From positions 182,762 through 246,761 of the forward strand of contig NZ_FNCC01000014.1 in NCBI RefSeq assembly GCF_900100955.1: 64,000 bases of DNA, written 5' to 3'. The DNA comes from Lentzea fradiae (GTDB lineage Bacteria; Actinomycetota; Actinomycetes; Mycobacteriales; Pseudonocardiaceae). Positions 43,281 through 51,297 of this stretch are shown here, one piece after another (the first letter of the stretch is position 1; every line of letters starts with the position of its first letter). The notes under the pieces are model-generated. The model was not told the origin of the DNA and did not search any database. It saw nothing but the letters and a program-made list of their open reading frames with translations. Both the position numbers and the translations under genes were made by a program.

Positions 43281-43319
43281 CGAGAGGGGCGCACCTGTCA
43301 TGCGGGTGCGCCCCTCTCG
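43281..43319 (+). terminator. Terminator of gltA
   Basis: CGAGAGGGGCGCACC and its exact reverse complement (15 bp) around a 9-base loop, starting 17 bases after the gltA stop. The downstream photolyase gene begins 13 bases later. Confidence 0.82.
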
Positions 43320-43331
43320 TCTTAGCGTCGG

Positions 43332-44579
43332 GTGGTGAGTTCCGAACCCTCGGTCGTCTGGTTCCGCCGCGACCTGCGGACGGCCGACCACCCGGCCCTG
43401 CTCGAAGCGGCGGAGCGGTCACCCCGCGCCCTCGCGTTGTTCGTCCTGGACGACCGGTTGCTGAAGCCGTCCGGCAAGCCGCGGATCGAGTTCCTGCACC
43501 GGTGTCTGCACGCCCTGAACGACGACCTCGGCGGCCGGCTGGCGGTCGTGCACGGCGACCCGGCCGAGGTCGTTCCCCGCGTGGCGCGGGAGATCGGCGC
43601 GGGCAGCGTGCACATCTCCGCGGACTTCGGGCCATACGGCAGGAAACGTGACGCCGCGGTCGAGGAAGCGTTGGGGGACATCGAACTCGTCCGTTCCGGC
43701 TCGCCCTACGCCGTGGCGCCGGGGCGGGTGCGCAAGGCGGACGGCACGCCGTTCAAGGTCTTCACGCCGTTCCGCAACGCCTGGCTGGAACACGGCTGGC
43801 GTCAGCCCGCGGAGACCGACGCGTCCACTGTGGACTGGATGAGGTTCGGCGGTGGCACCGGGATTCCCGCGGTGCGGGAGAAGCTGCCGGACGCGCTGGC
43901 GTTGTGGGAGAAGTTCCGCGACGAACGGCTGCCGGACTACGACAAGACCCGTGACAGGCCGGACCTCGACGCCACGAGCCGCATGTCCGCGTTCCTGCGC
44001 TGGGGTGTGCTGCACCCGCGGACGCTGTTGCGGGACTGCGAAGGCACGTACCGCGACGAGCTGGCGTGGCGCGAGTTCTACGCCGACGTGCTGTGGCACC
44101 GGCCGGAGACCGCGCGGCAGAACTACGACCGCAAGTTCGACCGGATGGTGCACGACGACGACCTGGAGCTGTTCGAGGCGTGGAAGCAGGGCCGCACCGG
44201 CTTCCCGATCGTCGACGCCGGGATGCGGCAGCTGCTGCGGGAGGGCTTCATGCACAACCGGGTGCGCATGATCGTCGCCAGCTTCCTGGTGAAGGACCTG
44301 CACCTGCCGTGGTGGTGGGGCGCGCGGCACTTCATGGAGCACCTGGTCGACGGCGACCTGGCCTCGAACCAGCACAACTGGCAGTGGGTCGCGGGCTGCG
44401 GCACCGACGCCGCGCCGTTCTTCCGGATCTTCAACCCTGCCACGCAGGCCAAGAAGTTCGACCCGGACGGCGCGTACGTGCGCCGGTACGCGCCGGACTC
44501 CGCGGACCTCACGCCGATCGTGGACCACGCGGTCGAGCGCCGGGTGGCGCTCGACCGGTACCAGGACGTCAGGACCTGA
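43332..44579 (+). CDS. phr: Deoxyribodipyrimidine photolyase (class I)
   Basis: A 415-residue FAD enzyme that repairs cyclobutane pyrimidine dimers with light. The N-terminal Rossmann domain starts VVWFRRDLRTADHPAL. The C-terminal FAD domain has TSRMSAFLRWGVLHPRTL, ELAWREFYADVLW, KQGRTGFPIVDAGMRQLL, GFMHNRVRMIVASFLVKDLHL and DLASNQHNWQWVAGCGTDAAPFFRIFNP, all conserved. GTG at 43332 or 43335. A TTAGCGT -10-like box stands just upstream, so the message may be leaderless. The end overlaps the convergent ABC permease by 11 bases. Confidence 0.95.
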   Translation: MVSSEPSVVWFRRDLRTADHPALLEAAERSPRALALFVLDDRLLKPSGKPRIEFLHRCLHALNDDLGGRLAVVHGDPAEVVPRVAREIGAGSVHISADFGPYGRKRDAAVEEALGDIELVRSGSPYAVAPGRVRKADGTPFKVFTPFRNAWLEHGWRQPAETDASTVDWMRFGGGTGIPAVREKLPDALALWEKFRDERLPDYDKTRDRPDLDATSRMSAFLRWGVLHPRTLLRDCEGTYRDELAWREFYADVLWHRPETARQNYDRKFDRMVHDDDLELFEAWKQGRTGFPIVDAGMRQLLREGFMHNRVRMIVASFLVKDLHLPWWWGARHFMEHLVDGDLASNQHNWQWVAGCGTDAAPFFRIFNPATQAKKFDPDGAYVRRYAPDSADLTPIVDHAVERRVALDRYQDVRT

Positions 44580-45750
44580 GGGCGTCGCGGAGCTTCACCC
44601 GCGCGCCGGTCCTCAGCACGGCGTTCGAGTAGACCTTGCCGCCCAGCCAGGTGATGGCGGCGACGGCCGCCAGCGCCAGCACGACCGCGAGCAGCACCTG
44701 CCACGCCGGGACCACGCCGAGCGCCATCCTGCCGGGCATCAGGATCGGCGCGAACGGCGGCAGCAGCGACAGCACCGTGACGGCGGTGCCGGTGGGGTCG
44801 CCGATCATCAGGTTGATGCCGGCCACGAACGCCGCGATGATCGTCATGCTGATCGGCGTCAGCACCGACTGGAGCTCCTCCTGCCGGGACACGAGCGACG
44901 CGGCGGACGCGAACACCGTGGCGTACAGGAAGAAGCCGAGCAGGTACCACAGCACACCGGTCAGCAACGCGGCTCCGCCGAGCGCCCCCACGTCGACGAC
45001 GTCGAACGCGGAGGAGAGCGCGAGCCCGGCCACCGAGATCACCAGCAGCTGCAGCAGGCCGACCGCGCCGAGGCCGATCACCTTGCCCAGCAGCAGCTGC
45101 CACGGCCGCAGGGTCGCGAGCAGGATCTCCACGACCCGGCTGGACTTCTCCTCGACCACGCCCTGCGCGACCATCGTGCCGTAGACGAGCAGCGAGTAGT
45201 ACAGCAGCGCGGCCACGATCAGCCCGACCGCGAGGCGTTGACCTCGTTGCGGGTCAACGGGTTCCAGCGCGGTGACGGCCACGCTGACGTTCGCCAGGTT
45301 CTGCGCCACCTGCTGCGGGGACAGACCGGCCTCGGCGAGCTGCGCGACGAGGACCTGCTGGCGCAGCACGTCGTTCAGCGCCGTCGTGAGGACCTCGTCG
45401 CCGTAGCCCTTGACGATCATCTTCAACGCCGGTGGCGCACCCGTCACGAGCGCGTCCAGCCCGCCGTCGCGCACCTGCCGCTCGGCGTCGGGCACGGTCG
45501 TGACGTCTCGCGTCTCGAGATCGACGCCGAACGCCGCCGCCTTCTCCCGCAGCGGGTCCGCGAGCTGCGTCGCCTGCCCCGACAGGCCGACGACGCTGTG
45601 CCGCTGGTCGTCGAACAGCACGGACTGCAGCACCACGTACCCGGCGAGCACGATGATGATCACCGCGGTGCCGACGAGGAACGACTTCGTGCGCACGCGC
45701 GTGACGAACTCGCGCTTCGCCACCAGCGAGACCGCTCGGGACGACCTCAT
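44569..45750 (-). CDS. ABC-2 permease, NatB/YhaP-like
   Basis: A 393-residue membrane protein. Helix 1 (TKSFLVGTAVIIIVLAGYVVLQ) is followed by an extracytoplasmic domain of about 150 residues, then five or six helices, including SLLVYGTMVAQGVVEEKSSRVVEILLATLRPWQLLLGKV (about 220-260), a segment diagnostic of NatB-type sodium/bacitracin-like exporters. It overlaps the upstream ATPase stop (ATGA). The substrate could be ions, peptides or drugs. Confidence 0.88.
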   Translation of the reverse strand: MRSSRAVSLVAKREFVTRVRTKSFLVGTAVIIIVLAGYVVLQSVLFDDQRHSVVGLSGQATQLADPLREKAAAFGVDLETRDVTTVPDAERQVRDGGLDALVTGAPPALKMIVKGYGDEVLTTALNDVLRQQVLVAQLAEAGLSPQQVAQNLANVSVAVTALEPVDPQRGQRLAVGLIVAALLYYSLLVYGTMVAQGVVEEKSSRVVEILLATLRPWQLLLGKVIGLGAVGLLQLLVISVAGLALSSAFDVVDVGALGGAALLTGVLWYLLGFFLYATVFASAASLVSRQEELQSVLTPISMTIIAAFVAGINLMIGDPTGTAVTVLSLLPPFAPILMPGRMALGVVPAWQVLLAVVLALAAVAAITWLGGKVYSNAVLRTGARVKLRDALRS

Positions 45751-46655
45751 GAGCTCCTGCTCTCGGTGGTGACGACGTTGCGGAACAGCTCGGTCAGCGA
45801 CGGCCGCTGGCGGGAGAACTCGTGCACGGGACCCGCCGCGAGCGCGGCGTGCAGCACGACCTGGTCGTCGACGCCCTCGGCGAGCTCCAGCACGCAGCGC
45901 GTCCCGTTCCGCTCGACCACCCGCACGCCCTCCAGCGTGGCAGCCCAGTCGGCGGAGGGCGACTCCACGACGAGCCGCGGGGTGCCGCCGGAACGCAGCT
46001 CGTCCACCGTGCCGCTGGCGACCAGCGAGCCCGCGCTGACGATGCCGACCCGGTCGCACAGCCGTTCCACCAGGTCGAGCTGGTGGCTGGAGAACACCAC
46101 CGGCACCCCGGCGGACGCCTTCTCGCGCAGCACCTGGCTCATCACGTCGACCGCGACCGGGTCGAGGCCGGAGAACGGCTCGTCGAGCACCAGCACGTCC
46201 GGCTCGTGCACCAGCGCGGCGGCCAGCTGGACGCGCTGCTGGTTGCCCAGGCTCAGCCGCTGCACCTCGTCGGAGCGGCGGTCGCGCAGCCCCAGCCGCG
46301 CGATCCAGTTGTCCGCGCTGCGGTGGGCGTCGTTGGTGTCCATGCCGTGCAGCTCGGCCAGGTAGACCAGCTGGTCCAGCACCCTCATCCGCGGGTAGAG
46401 CCCGCGTTCCTCCGGCATGTAGCCGATCCGGCGGCGCGTGTCGAGGTCGACGGTCCTGCCGTTCCACCGCACCTCGCCGGAGTCGGCCGCGAGCACGCCC
46501 AGGGCGATGCGCATGGTCGTGGTCTTGCCGGCGCCGTTGCTGCCGACGAACCCGAACAGCTCGCCCGCGCGCACGTCGAAAGACATGTCCCGCAGGGCCA
46601 CGACCTCCCCGTAGCGCTTGGAGATCCGGTCGATCTCCAGCACCCCCTCAGGCAC
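45747..46655 (-). CDS. ABC ATPase, NatA-like
   Basis: A 302-residue ATPase. Walker A GSNGAGKTT; Q-loop GYMPEERGLYP; signature LSLGNQQR, a variant normal in this NatA subgroup; Walker B VLVLDEPFSGLDP; switch His in SSHQLDLVERL. A C-terminal extension of about 80 residues follows, ending RPSLTELFRNVVT. GTG start. Forms a two-gene operon with the permease. Confidence 0.92.
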   Translation of the reverse strand: MPEGVLEIDRISKRYGEVVALRDMSFDVRAGELFGFVGSNGAGKTTTMRIALGVLAADSGEVRWNGRTVDLDTRRRIGYMPEERGLYPRMRVLDQLVYLAELHGMDTNDAHRSADNWIARLGLRDRRSDEVQRLSLGNQQRVQLAAALVHEPDVLVLDEPFSGLDPVAVDVMSQVLREKASAGVPVVFSSHQLDLVERLCDRVGIVSAGSLVASGTVDELRSGGTPRLVVESPSADWAATLEGVRVVERNGTRCVLELAEGVDDQVVLHAALAAGPVHEFSRQRPSLTELFRNVVTTESRSS

Positions 46656-46778
46656 GGTGCACCCCTTCGTTAGCCCGGATGGCGGTAATCCGGCTCAAAG
46701 TATCGATGAGCAGGGAACGGGTGAAACGATACGGGCGTCTACGGCGAATCGAACGAACGACCAATTCACTCAACGGGG

Positions 46779-47237
46779 GTGACCATGCAGCCCATCGACC
46801 CGGACCAGTGGCTGGCGCAGTACGGGGCCAAGATCGAGCAGGCGAAGCAGAACGCCGAGCAGGCCCGCGACCAGCTGGGAGGGGTGGGCGGGAGCGCCAG
46901 CTCCCCGGACGGCCTGATCACGGCGACGGTCAACGCGACGGGCGTGCTGACCGACCTGAAGATCAAGCCGGAGGCCCGCGGCATGGACCCCGGTGAGATC
47001 GCCTCCGCGGTGCTCGCCGCCGCTGCCAAGGCCCAGCGCGACGCCTCCGGCAGGGTCGTCCAGATCATGACGGACTTCGTCGGCGACAGCCCCGCGCTCG
47101 AGTTCGTGAAGGCGCAGATGCCGAACGGATACGCGGGGGACGGAACCGACGAGGAAGAACCGAAGTCGGAGTTGGAGCGCAAGGACACGCGGCCCGACGA
47201 CGAGTACTTCACCAACCCGCCCGACGTCATGGCCTGA
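46779..47237 (+). CDS. YbaB/EbfC-family protein of a type VII-like cluster
   Basis: A 152-residue protein with the YbaB/EbfC layout. A long N-terminal coiled-coil helix (WLAQYGAKIEQAKQNAEQARDQL) leads to a small beta domain, ASSPDGLITATVNATGVLTDLKI, and a helix PGEIASAVLAAAAKAQRDA. The C-terminal 50 residues are an acidic tail (DEEEPKSELERKDTRPDDE). YbaB proteins bind DNA as dimers, but in actinobacteria copies recur beside EspC/PPE-like genes and may be adaptors there. GTG at 46779 or ATG at 46785 (MQPIDPD) are both possible. Confidence 0.8.
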   Translation: MTMQPIDPDQWLAQYGAKIEQAKQNAEQARDQLGGVGGSASSPDGLITATVNATGVLTDLKIKPEARGMDPGEIASAVLAAAAKAQRDASGRVVQIMTDFVGDSPALEFVKAQMPNGYAGDGTDEEEPKSELERKDTRPDDEYFTNPPDVMA

Positions 47238-47260
47238 GTGCAGGAGGAGGGGGCTAGGCG

Positions 47261-47572
47261 ATGCAGTCGACACACTTCAACATCGACCTCGACGAGCTGA
47301 GAAACCACGCCGCGAACGTGGACCGGCTCATGGAGCGGATGCGCAAGGCCACGGAGACGTGCCAGCCCGGCGCGCTCACCACGCAGGCGTTCGGCGTCTT
47401 CCTCGGGTTCCTGGCGCAGAAGGTCCTGCAGGAGGCGGGCCTGTCGCAGGACAACCTCGGCAAGGCCGCCAACTCGCTCATGGACATGGGCTCCGCCCTC
47501 AAGGAGACCATCGAGCAGTACGAGCAGATCGACCTCGACAACATGTTCGGCTTCCAGGGAGGCCGGGGATGA
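47261..47572 (+). CDS. EspC-like type VII secretion substrate/partner
   Basis: A 103-residue all-helical protein resembling the ESX EspC family (PF10824). An N-terminal FNIDLDELRNHAANVDRLMERM helix is followed by a central TTQAFGVFLGFLAQKVL hinge and a third helix SLMDMGSALKETIEQYEQID. It ends GFQGGRG. No signal peptide. Such proteins pair with a WXG/PPE-like partner, which here follows with an ATGA overlap. Role inferred from size, pattern and context. Confidence 0.78.
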   Translation: MQSTHFNIDLDELRNHAANVDRLMERMRKATETCQPGALTTQAFGVFLGFLAQKVLQEAGLSQDNLGKAANSLMDMGSALKETIEQYEQIDLDNMFGFQGGRG

Positions 47573-49260
47573 GCGCCCCCGTGACGCAGGCCCAGGGCAC
47601 CGACCCGGCCCAGCTGGTCAGCAGCATCTCCACCACCTACTCCGCCATCGAGCGGGGTGACTGGGTCAACGCGGGCCTCGGCATCGCGAACACCGCCATG
47701 GGCATCGTCGGCCTGTCGGCGAACCCGCTGAGCGGGTTCCTGTCGGCCGGCTTCAGCTGGGCCATCCAGCACGTCGACTTCCTGCGCGAGCCGTTCGACG
47801 TCCTGCTCGGCAGCCCCGAGTCGATCGCCTCGATGGCCCAGTCGTTCCGGTCGGCTGGCAAGCAGGTCCACGGCATCGCCACCGAGTACGAGAAGATCTG
47901 CGTCTCGCAGACCCGCGAGTGGCAGGGCAAGGCGGCCGACGGCTATCGCGCCGCGGCCCAGAAGCACTCGACCGGCATCAAGACCCTCGCGCAGTCCGTC
48001 GAGGGCATCGCCGGGGCGGTCGAGGGCGCGGGCCAGCTCGTCGGCACCGTCCGCAAGATGATCATGGACCTGATCAGCCAGGCCGTGTCCGACATGGTCA
48101 TGAAGATCATCCAGTGGCTCGCGGCGTCGTTCCTGACCTTCGGCGCCGCCATCGCGAACGCGATCGCGGACATCGTCACGACCGCGGTCAAGTACGCCAA
48201 GAAGCTCGCGGACTTCCTGCAGAAGCTCGTCGGCTCCGTGCAGAAGCTGCTGAACCTGGTCAAGTCGGTCTCCCAGATCGCCAAGGCCGCCGAGCAGGTC
48301 ATCAACGCGATCTCCGCGATGGCCAACCGCGGCGGCGCCACCAGGCCGACCTCCGGCGGCTTCAGCGGCCTGACCAGTGCCGACCAGGAGCGGGCAGCGG
48401 GCGGCGCCAACGGCACGTTCACGAGCGGTGTCACCGACACCCGCACCGGCCGCAACACCGCGGGCGACGGCCTGGGCAACGTCAGCGGCGGCTTCACGCC
48501 CAACGACAGGACCGGCTGGCAGGCCACCCCCGGTCAGGGCGGTGGCGGGGCGGCGGGACCGGTCGTCAGCCCGATCCCGACCCCGTCCGGCACCCCGAGG
48601 GGTGGCGCGGGCGGCGGTGCCGGTGGCGGCACCGGCGGCCAGGTCGGCACGCCCTACACCCCGCCGGGCGTCGGCACCGGTTCCGGTGCGGGCGGCGGCG
48701 CCGGTGGTGGCGTCGGTGGTGGCGCGGGCACCGGGACGGGCGGCCGCTGGGTCCCCGGCCACTGGGAGCCGGACACCACGACGACGGCCGGTGGCAACGC
48801 GGTCAAGCCCCCGTCGGTCGGCGTCATCCCGCCGGTCACGGGCAGCTCCGACTGGTACCGCCCGGCGAGCGAGCACAACGCCTCGACCGCCGCCTCCGGT
48901 GGCGGCGGAGGCGGTGCCGCCAAGGGCATGGGCGGCGGCGGAGGCGGCGGCATCCCCGCGGGCTTCGGCGGCGGTCCCGCCGGTGGCGGTGGCGCCGGTA
49001 CGGCGGCGACCCAGTTCGGTGGCGCGGCCGGCGTGATGTCGCAGGGCACCGGTCCCGCGGCTGCCGCCGCTCCCGCCGCGGGCGCCCCCGGTGGCGGAGC
49101 ACCGCGCGGAGCCGGTGGCATGGGCATGATGGGCGGCATGCCGATGGCGGGCGCCGCCGGTGGCCAGCAGGGCGGTGGCGAGCACAAGCGGAAGGTGCGG
49201 ATCGAGGGCGACGCGCTCGTCGACCCGCCCAAGGCCGCGAAGCCGGTCATCGGCGAGTGA
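47569..49260 (+). CDS. Large WXG/PPE-like protein with Gly-rich C-terminus
   Basis: A 563-residue protein. Residues 1-250 are helical and contain the WXG-type turn EWQGKAADGYRAAA (Trp118-Gly120) and a hydrophobic helix-rich stretch LISQAVSDMVMKIIQWLAASF. Residues 300-545 are almost entirely Gly/Ala/Pro/Thr (many GGG runs), clearly low-complexity and probably disordered. A charged C-terminal motif KRKVRIEGDALVDPPK closes the protein. The combination matches actinobacterial PPE-like type VII substrates of the Pseudonocardiaceae. It is coupled to the EspC-like gene. No ESX core genes are in view. Confidence 0.75.
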   Translation: MSAPVTQAQGTDPAQLVSSISTTYSAIERGDWVNAGLGIANTAMGIVGLSANPLSGFLSAGFSWAIQHVDFLREPFDVLLGSPESIASMAQSFRSAGKQVHGIATEYEKICVSQTREWQGKAADGYRAAAQKHSTGIKTLAQSVEGIAGAVEGAGQLVGTVRKMIMDLISQAVSDMVMKIIQWLAASFLTFGAAIANAIADIVTTAVKYAKKLADFLQKLVGSVQKLLNLVKSVSQIAKAAEQVINAISAMANRGGATRPTSGGFSGLTSADQERAAGGANGTFTSGVTDTRTGRNTAGDGLGNVSGGFTPNDRTGWQATPGQGGGGAAGPVVSPIPTPSGTPRGGAGGGAGGGTGGQVGTPYTPPGVGTGSGAGGGAGGGVGGGAGTGTGGRWVPGHWEPDTTTTAGGNAVKPPSVGVIPPVTGSSDWYRPASEHNASTAASGGGGGGAAKGMGGGGGGGIPAGFGGGPAGGGGAGTAATQFGGAAGVMSQGTGPAAAAAPAAGAPGGGAPRGAGGMGMMGGMPMAGAAGGQQGGGEHKRKVRIEGDALVDPPKAAKPVIGE

Positions 49261-49289
49261 TCGCGCGCTGACGAGGTTCTTGCGCTGGA

Positions 49290-49319
49290 AGCGGGGCGTC
49301 CCTGAGGGGGCGCCCCGCT
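49290..49319. terminator. Terminator between the PPE-like gene and glpD
   Basis: AGCGGGGCG and CGCCCCGCT with additional TCC/GGG pairing form a 9-12 bp stem in the 63 bases between convergent genes. Confidence 0.7.
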
Positions 49320-49323
49320 CTCG

Positions 49324-50709
49324 TCACACCGCGGCCAGCAGCTTCTCGATCTCCGGCGCGGCCTTCGCGCGGTCCGCGGGCACCAGGCCGATGCGGGTGC
49401 GCCGGTCCAGCACGTCGTCGGCGTCGAGCGCCCCCTCGTGCCGGATCGCGTGGACGACGTCGGCCTCGGTGACGCCCGGAGCGATCGGCGTGGTGGGCGC
49501 GGGCCGGTCGTCGACCAGGCGGATGTCCTTGGTGCGGCACAGGACCCGCGTCAGGTTCGCCGCGTCGACCGCGTCCGCCGCCATCCTGCGGTAGGTGGTG
49601 AGCTTGCCGCCGACGACCGTGATCACGCCGTTGGGCGCCTTCAGCACGGCGTGGTGGCGGGACAGGTCCGCCGTGGTGCCCTGCGCCTCCAGCAGCGGGC
49701 GCAGCCCGGCGTAGCTGCCGATCACGTCCTCCCGCGTCAGCTCCCGTTGCAGGACGGTGGAAGCGGTGCGGAGCAGGAAGTCCACATCGGACTCCGGCAC
49801 GCCGGGGACGTCCGGGACGTCGTCCACCGGCTCGTCGGTCAGGCCGAGGTACGCGCGGCCGTTCTCCTGGGGCAGCAGGAAGGCGTAGCGGTTGCGTTCG
49901 CCGGGAACGGGGATCGTCAGCGCGGTCGCGCTCAGCCCGACGGCGATCGCGTCCAGGACGAGGTGCGAGCCCCGCGACGGACGCAGCCGCACGGGCGCGA
50001 GCGTGCCGGCCCAGACGCCCGTCGCGTTGATCACCGCTCTGGCCCTGACCGAGAACCGGGTGCCGGTGAGCGTGTCCTCCGCCTCGGCGCCATCGCCTTG
50101 CAGCGTCAGGACCTTCGCGCGGGTGAGGATCTTCGCGCCGTACCCGGCCGCCGTGCGCGCGAGTGCCACGACCAGCCGGGCGTCGTCGACGAGCTGGCCG
50201 TCGTAGTTGAGCAGGCCGCCGACCAGGTTCTCCCGGCTGAGCCCCGGGACGAGCGCCAGCGCCTCGTGCCTCGGTACCCGGCGCGGGCGCGGCAGCACGG
50301 AGGCGGGGGTGCCCGCGGCGATGCGCAGCGCGTTGCCCGCCTTCAGCCCGGCCATCACGAAGTGGTTCGAGCCGTTGTGCAACGGGAAGAGCATCGGCAG
50401 CGTGCGGGTCAGGTGCGGTGCCGTCCTGGTCATGAGGACGCCGCGCTCGACCGCGCTCTCGTGGGCGAGCTTCACCTCGCCGTTCGCGAGGTAGCGCAGG
50501 CCGCCGTGGACGAGCTTGCTGGACCAGCGGGACGTCCCGAACGCCAGGTCGTGCGCCTCCAGCAGGACCGTGCGGAGACCGCGGGAGGCCGCGTCGAGCG
50601 CGACGCCCGCGCCGGTGACCCCGCCACCGACGACGAGCACGTCCGCGACCTGCTCCCCGGCCGCCGCCAGGTCCAGCAGGCGGCGGGTGGCGTTCAGGGA
50701 CGTGTTCAC
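49324..50709 (-). CDS. glpD: Glycerol-3-phosphate dehydrogenase/oxidase (FAD)
   Basis: A 461-residue flavoprotein that oxidises glycerol 3-phosphate to dihydroxyacetone phosphate. It has the FAD dinucleotide fold VLVVGGGVTGAGVALDAASRG, FGTSRWSSKLVHGGLRYL, and LLNYDGQLVDDARLVVALA; NATGVWAG and the C-terminal VVGGKLTTYRRMAADA finish the family pattern. Its GTG overlaps the TetR stop, so regulator and enzyme are one operon, facing an alkyl-DHAP-synthase-like gene. The DHAP it makes could feed that enzyme. Confidence 0.93.
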   Translation of the reverse strand: MNTSLNATRRLLDLAAAGEQVADVLVVGGGVTGAGVALDAASRGLRTVLLEAHDLAFGTSRWSSKLVHGGLRYLANGEVKLAHESAVERGVLMTRTAPHLTRTLPMLFPLHNGSNHFVMAGLKAGNALRIAAGTPASVLPRPRRVPRHEALALVPGLSRENLVGGLLNYDGQLVDDARLVVALARTAAGYGAKILTRAKVLTLQGDGAEAEDTLTGTRFSVRARAVINATGVWAGTLAPVRLRPSRGSHLVLDAIAVGLSATALTIPVPGERNRYAFLLPQENGRAYLGLTDEPVDDVPDVPGVPESDVDFLLRTASTVLQRELTREDVIGSYAGLRPLLEAQGTTADLSRHHAVLKAPNGVITVVGGKLTTYRRMAADAVDAANLTRVLCRTKDIRLVDDRPAPTTPIAPGVTEADVVHAIRHEGALDADDVLDRRTRIGLVPADRAKAAPEIEKLLAAV

Positions 50710-51281
50710 GGTTTCAGCGCTCCGTCCAGCTGCTTGGCCAGTTCCTCGATCAGCGGGACGAAGTCGAGCCCCGACGTGGCGGGCCGCATCGACAGCACCA
50801 TCGACTGCGTGGTCAGCAGCACGACGCGGGCCTGCGTCTTCGCGTCCCCGAACCGGATCGAGCCGTCGAGGTGCCCCGCCTCGATCTGGCCGACCAGGAA
50901 CTGCTCGACCAGCCGCTGCGTGCTGCCGAGCCGGTCGGTGAGGTAGGGCAGCATCAGGTCGGCGTCCAGCTGCAGGACGCGCTGCATGAGCGGGTTCGAC
51001 GTGAGCAGCCGGATGGCGTCGGTGGACCGCCGGACGAGCTGCTGGCGCGCGTTGCCCTCGCGGGTGGCCTGTTCGACCGCGTCGAGCAGCGTGGCGAACT
51101 CGCGGGTCATCAGCGCCCGGACCAGGTGGTCCACGTCCGGGTAGCGGCGGTAGAGCGTCATCCGGCTGACGTTGGCCCGTTTCGCCACGTCGGTGAGCGT
51201 CGTTCTGCGCACTCCGACTTCGAGCACGCACTCGCGGGTGGCGTCGAGCAGGGCGTCGTGGGTGTGACGTTGGGACGTCAT
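50706..51281 (-). CDS. TetR-family regulator of the glpD cluster
   Basis: A 191-residue repressor. The DNA-binding domain includes TRECVLEVGVRRTTLTDVAKRANVSRMTLYRRYPDV, with a canonical recognition helix. The helical ligand domain follows. The ATG at 51281 is 7 bases from a TACAGT -10 box, giving a leaderless message. The divergent oxidase starts only 16 bases away, so one bound dimer would shut both. Confidence 0.9.
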   Translation of the reverse strand: MTSQRHTHDALLDATRECVLEVGVRRTTLTDVAKRANVSRMTLYRRYPDVDHLVRALMTREFATLLDAVEQATREGNARQQLVRRSTDAIRLLTSNPLMQRVLQLDADLMLPYLTDRLGSTQRLVEQFLVGQIEAGHLDGSIRFGDAKTQARVVLLTTQSMVLSMRPATSGLDFVPLIEELAKQLDGALKP

Positions 51282-51297
51282 GTGTAACACTGTAGCA
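51282..51297. promoter_or_regulatory. 16-bp face-to-face leaderless promoter region
   Basis: On the plus strand TAACAC lies 8 bases before the oxidase GTG; on the minus strand TACAGT lies 7 bases before the TetR ATG. CACTG-TAG-CAGTG and the near-palindrome GTGTAACAC overlap both boxes and may be the TetR operator. Confidence 0.6.

Noticed and set aside
46236..46262. Defective ABC signature (LSLGNQQ instead of LSGGQ) in the NatA-like ATPase
   Set aside because: This variant is normal for the NatA/YhaQ-type subgroup, so it is not evidence of inactivation.
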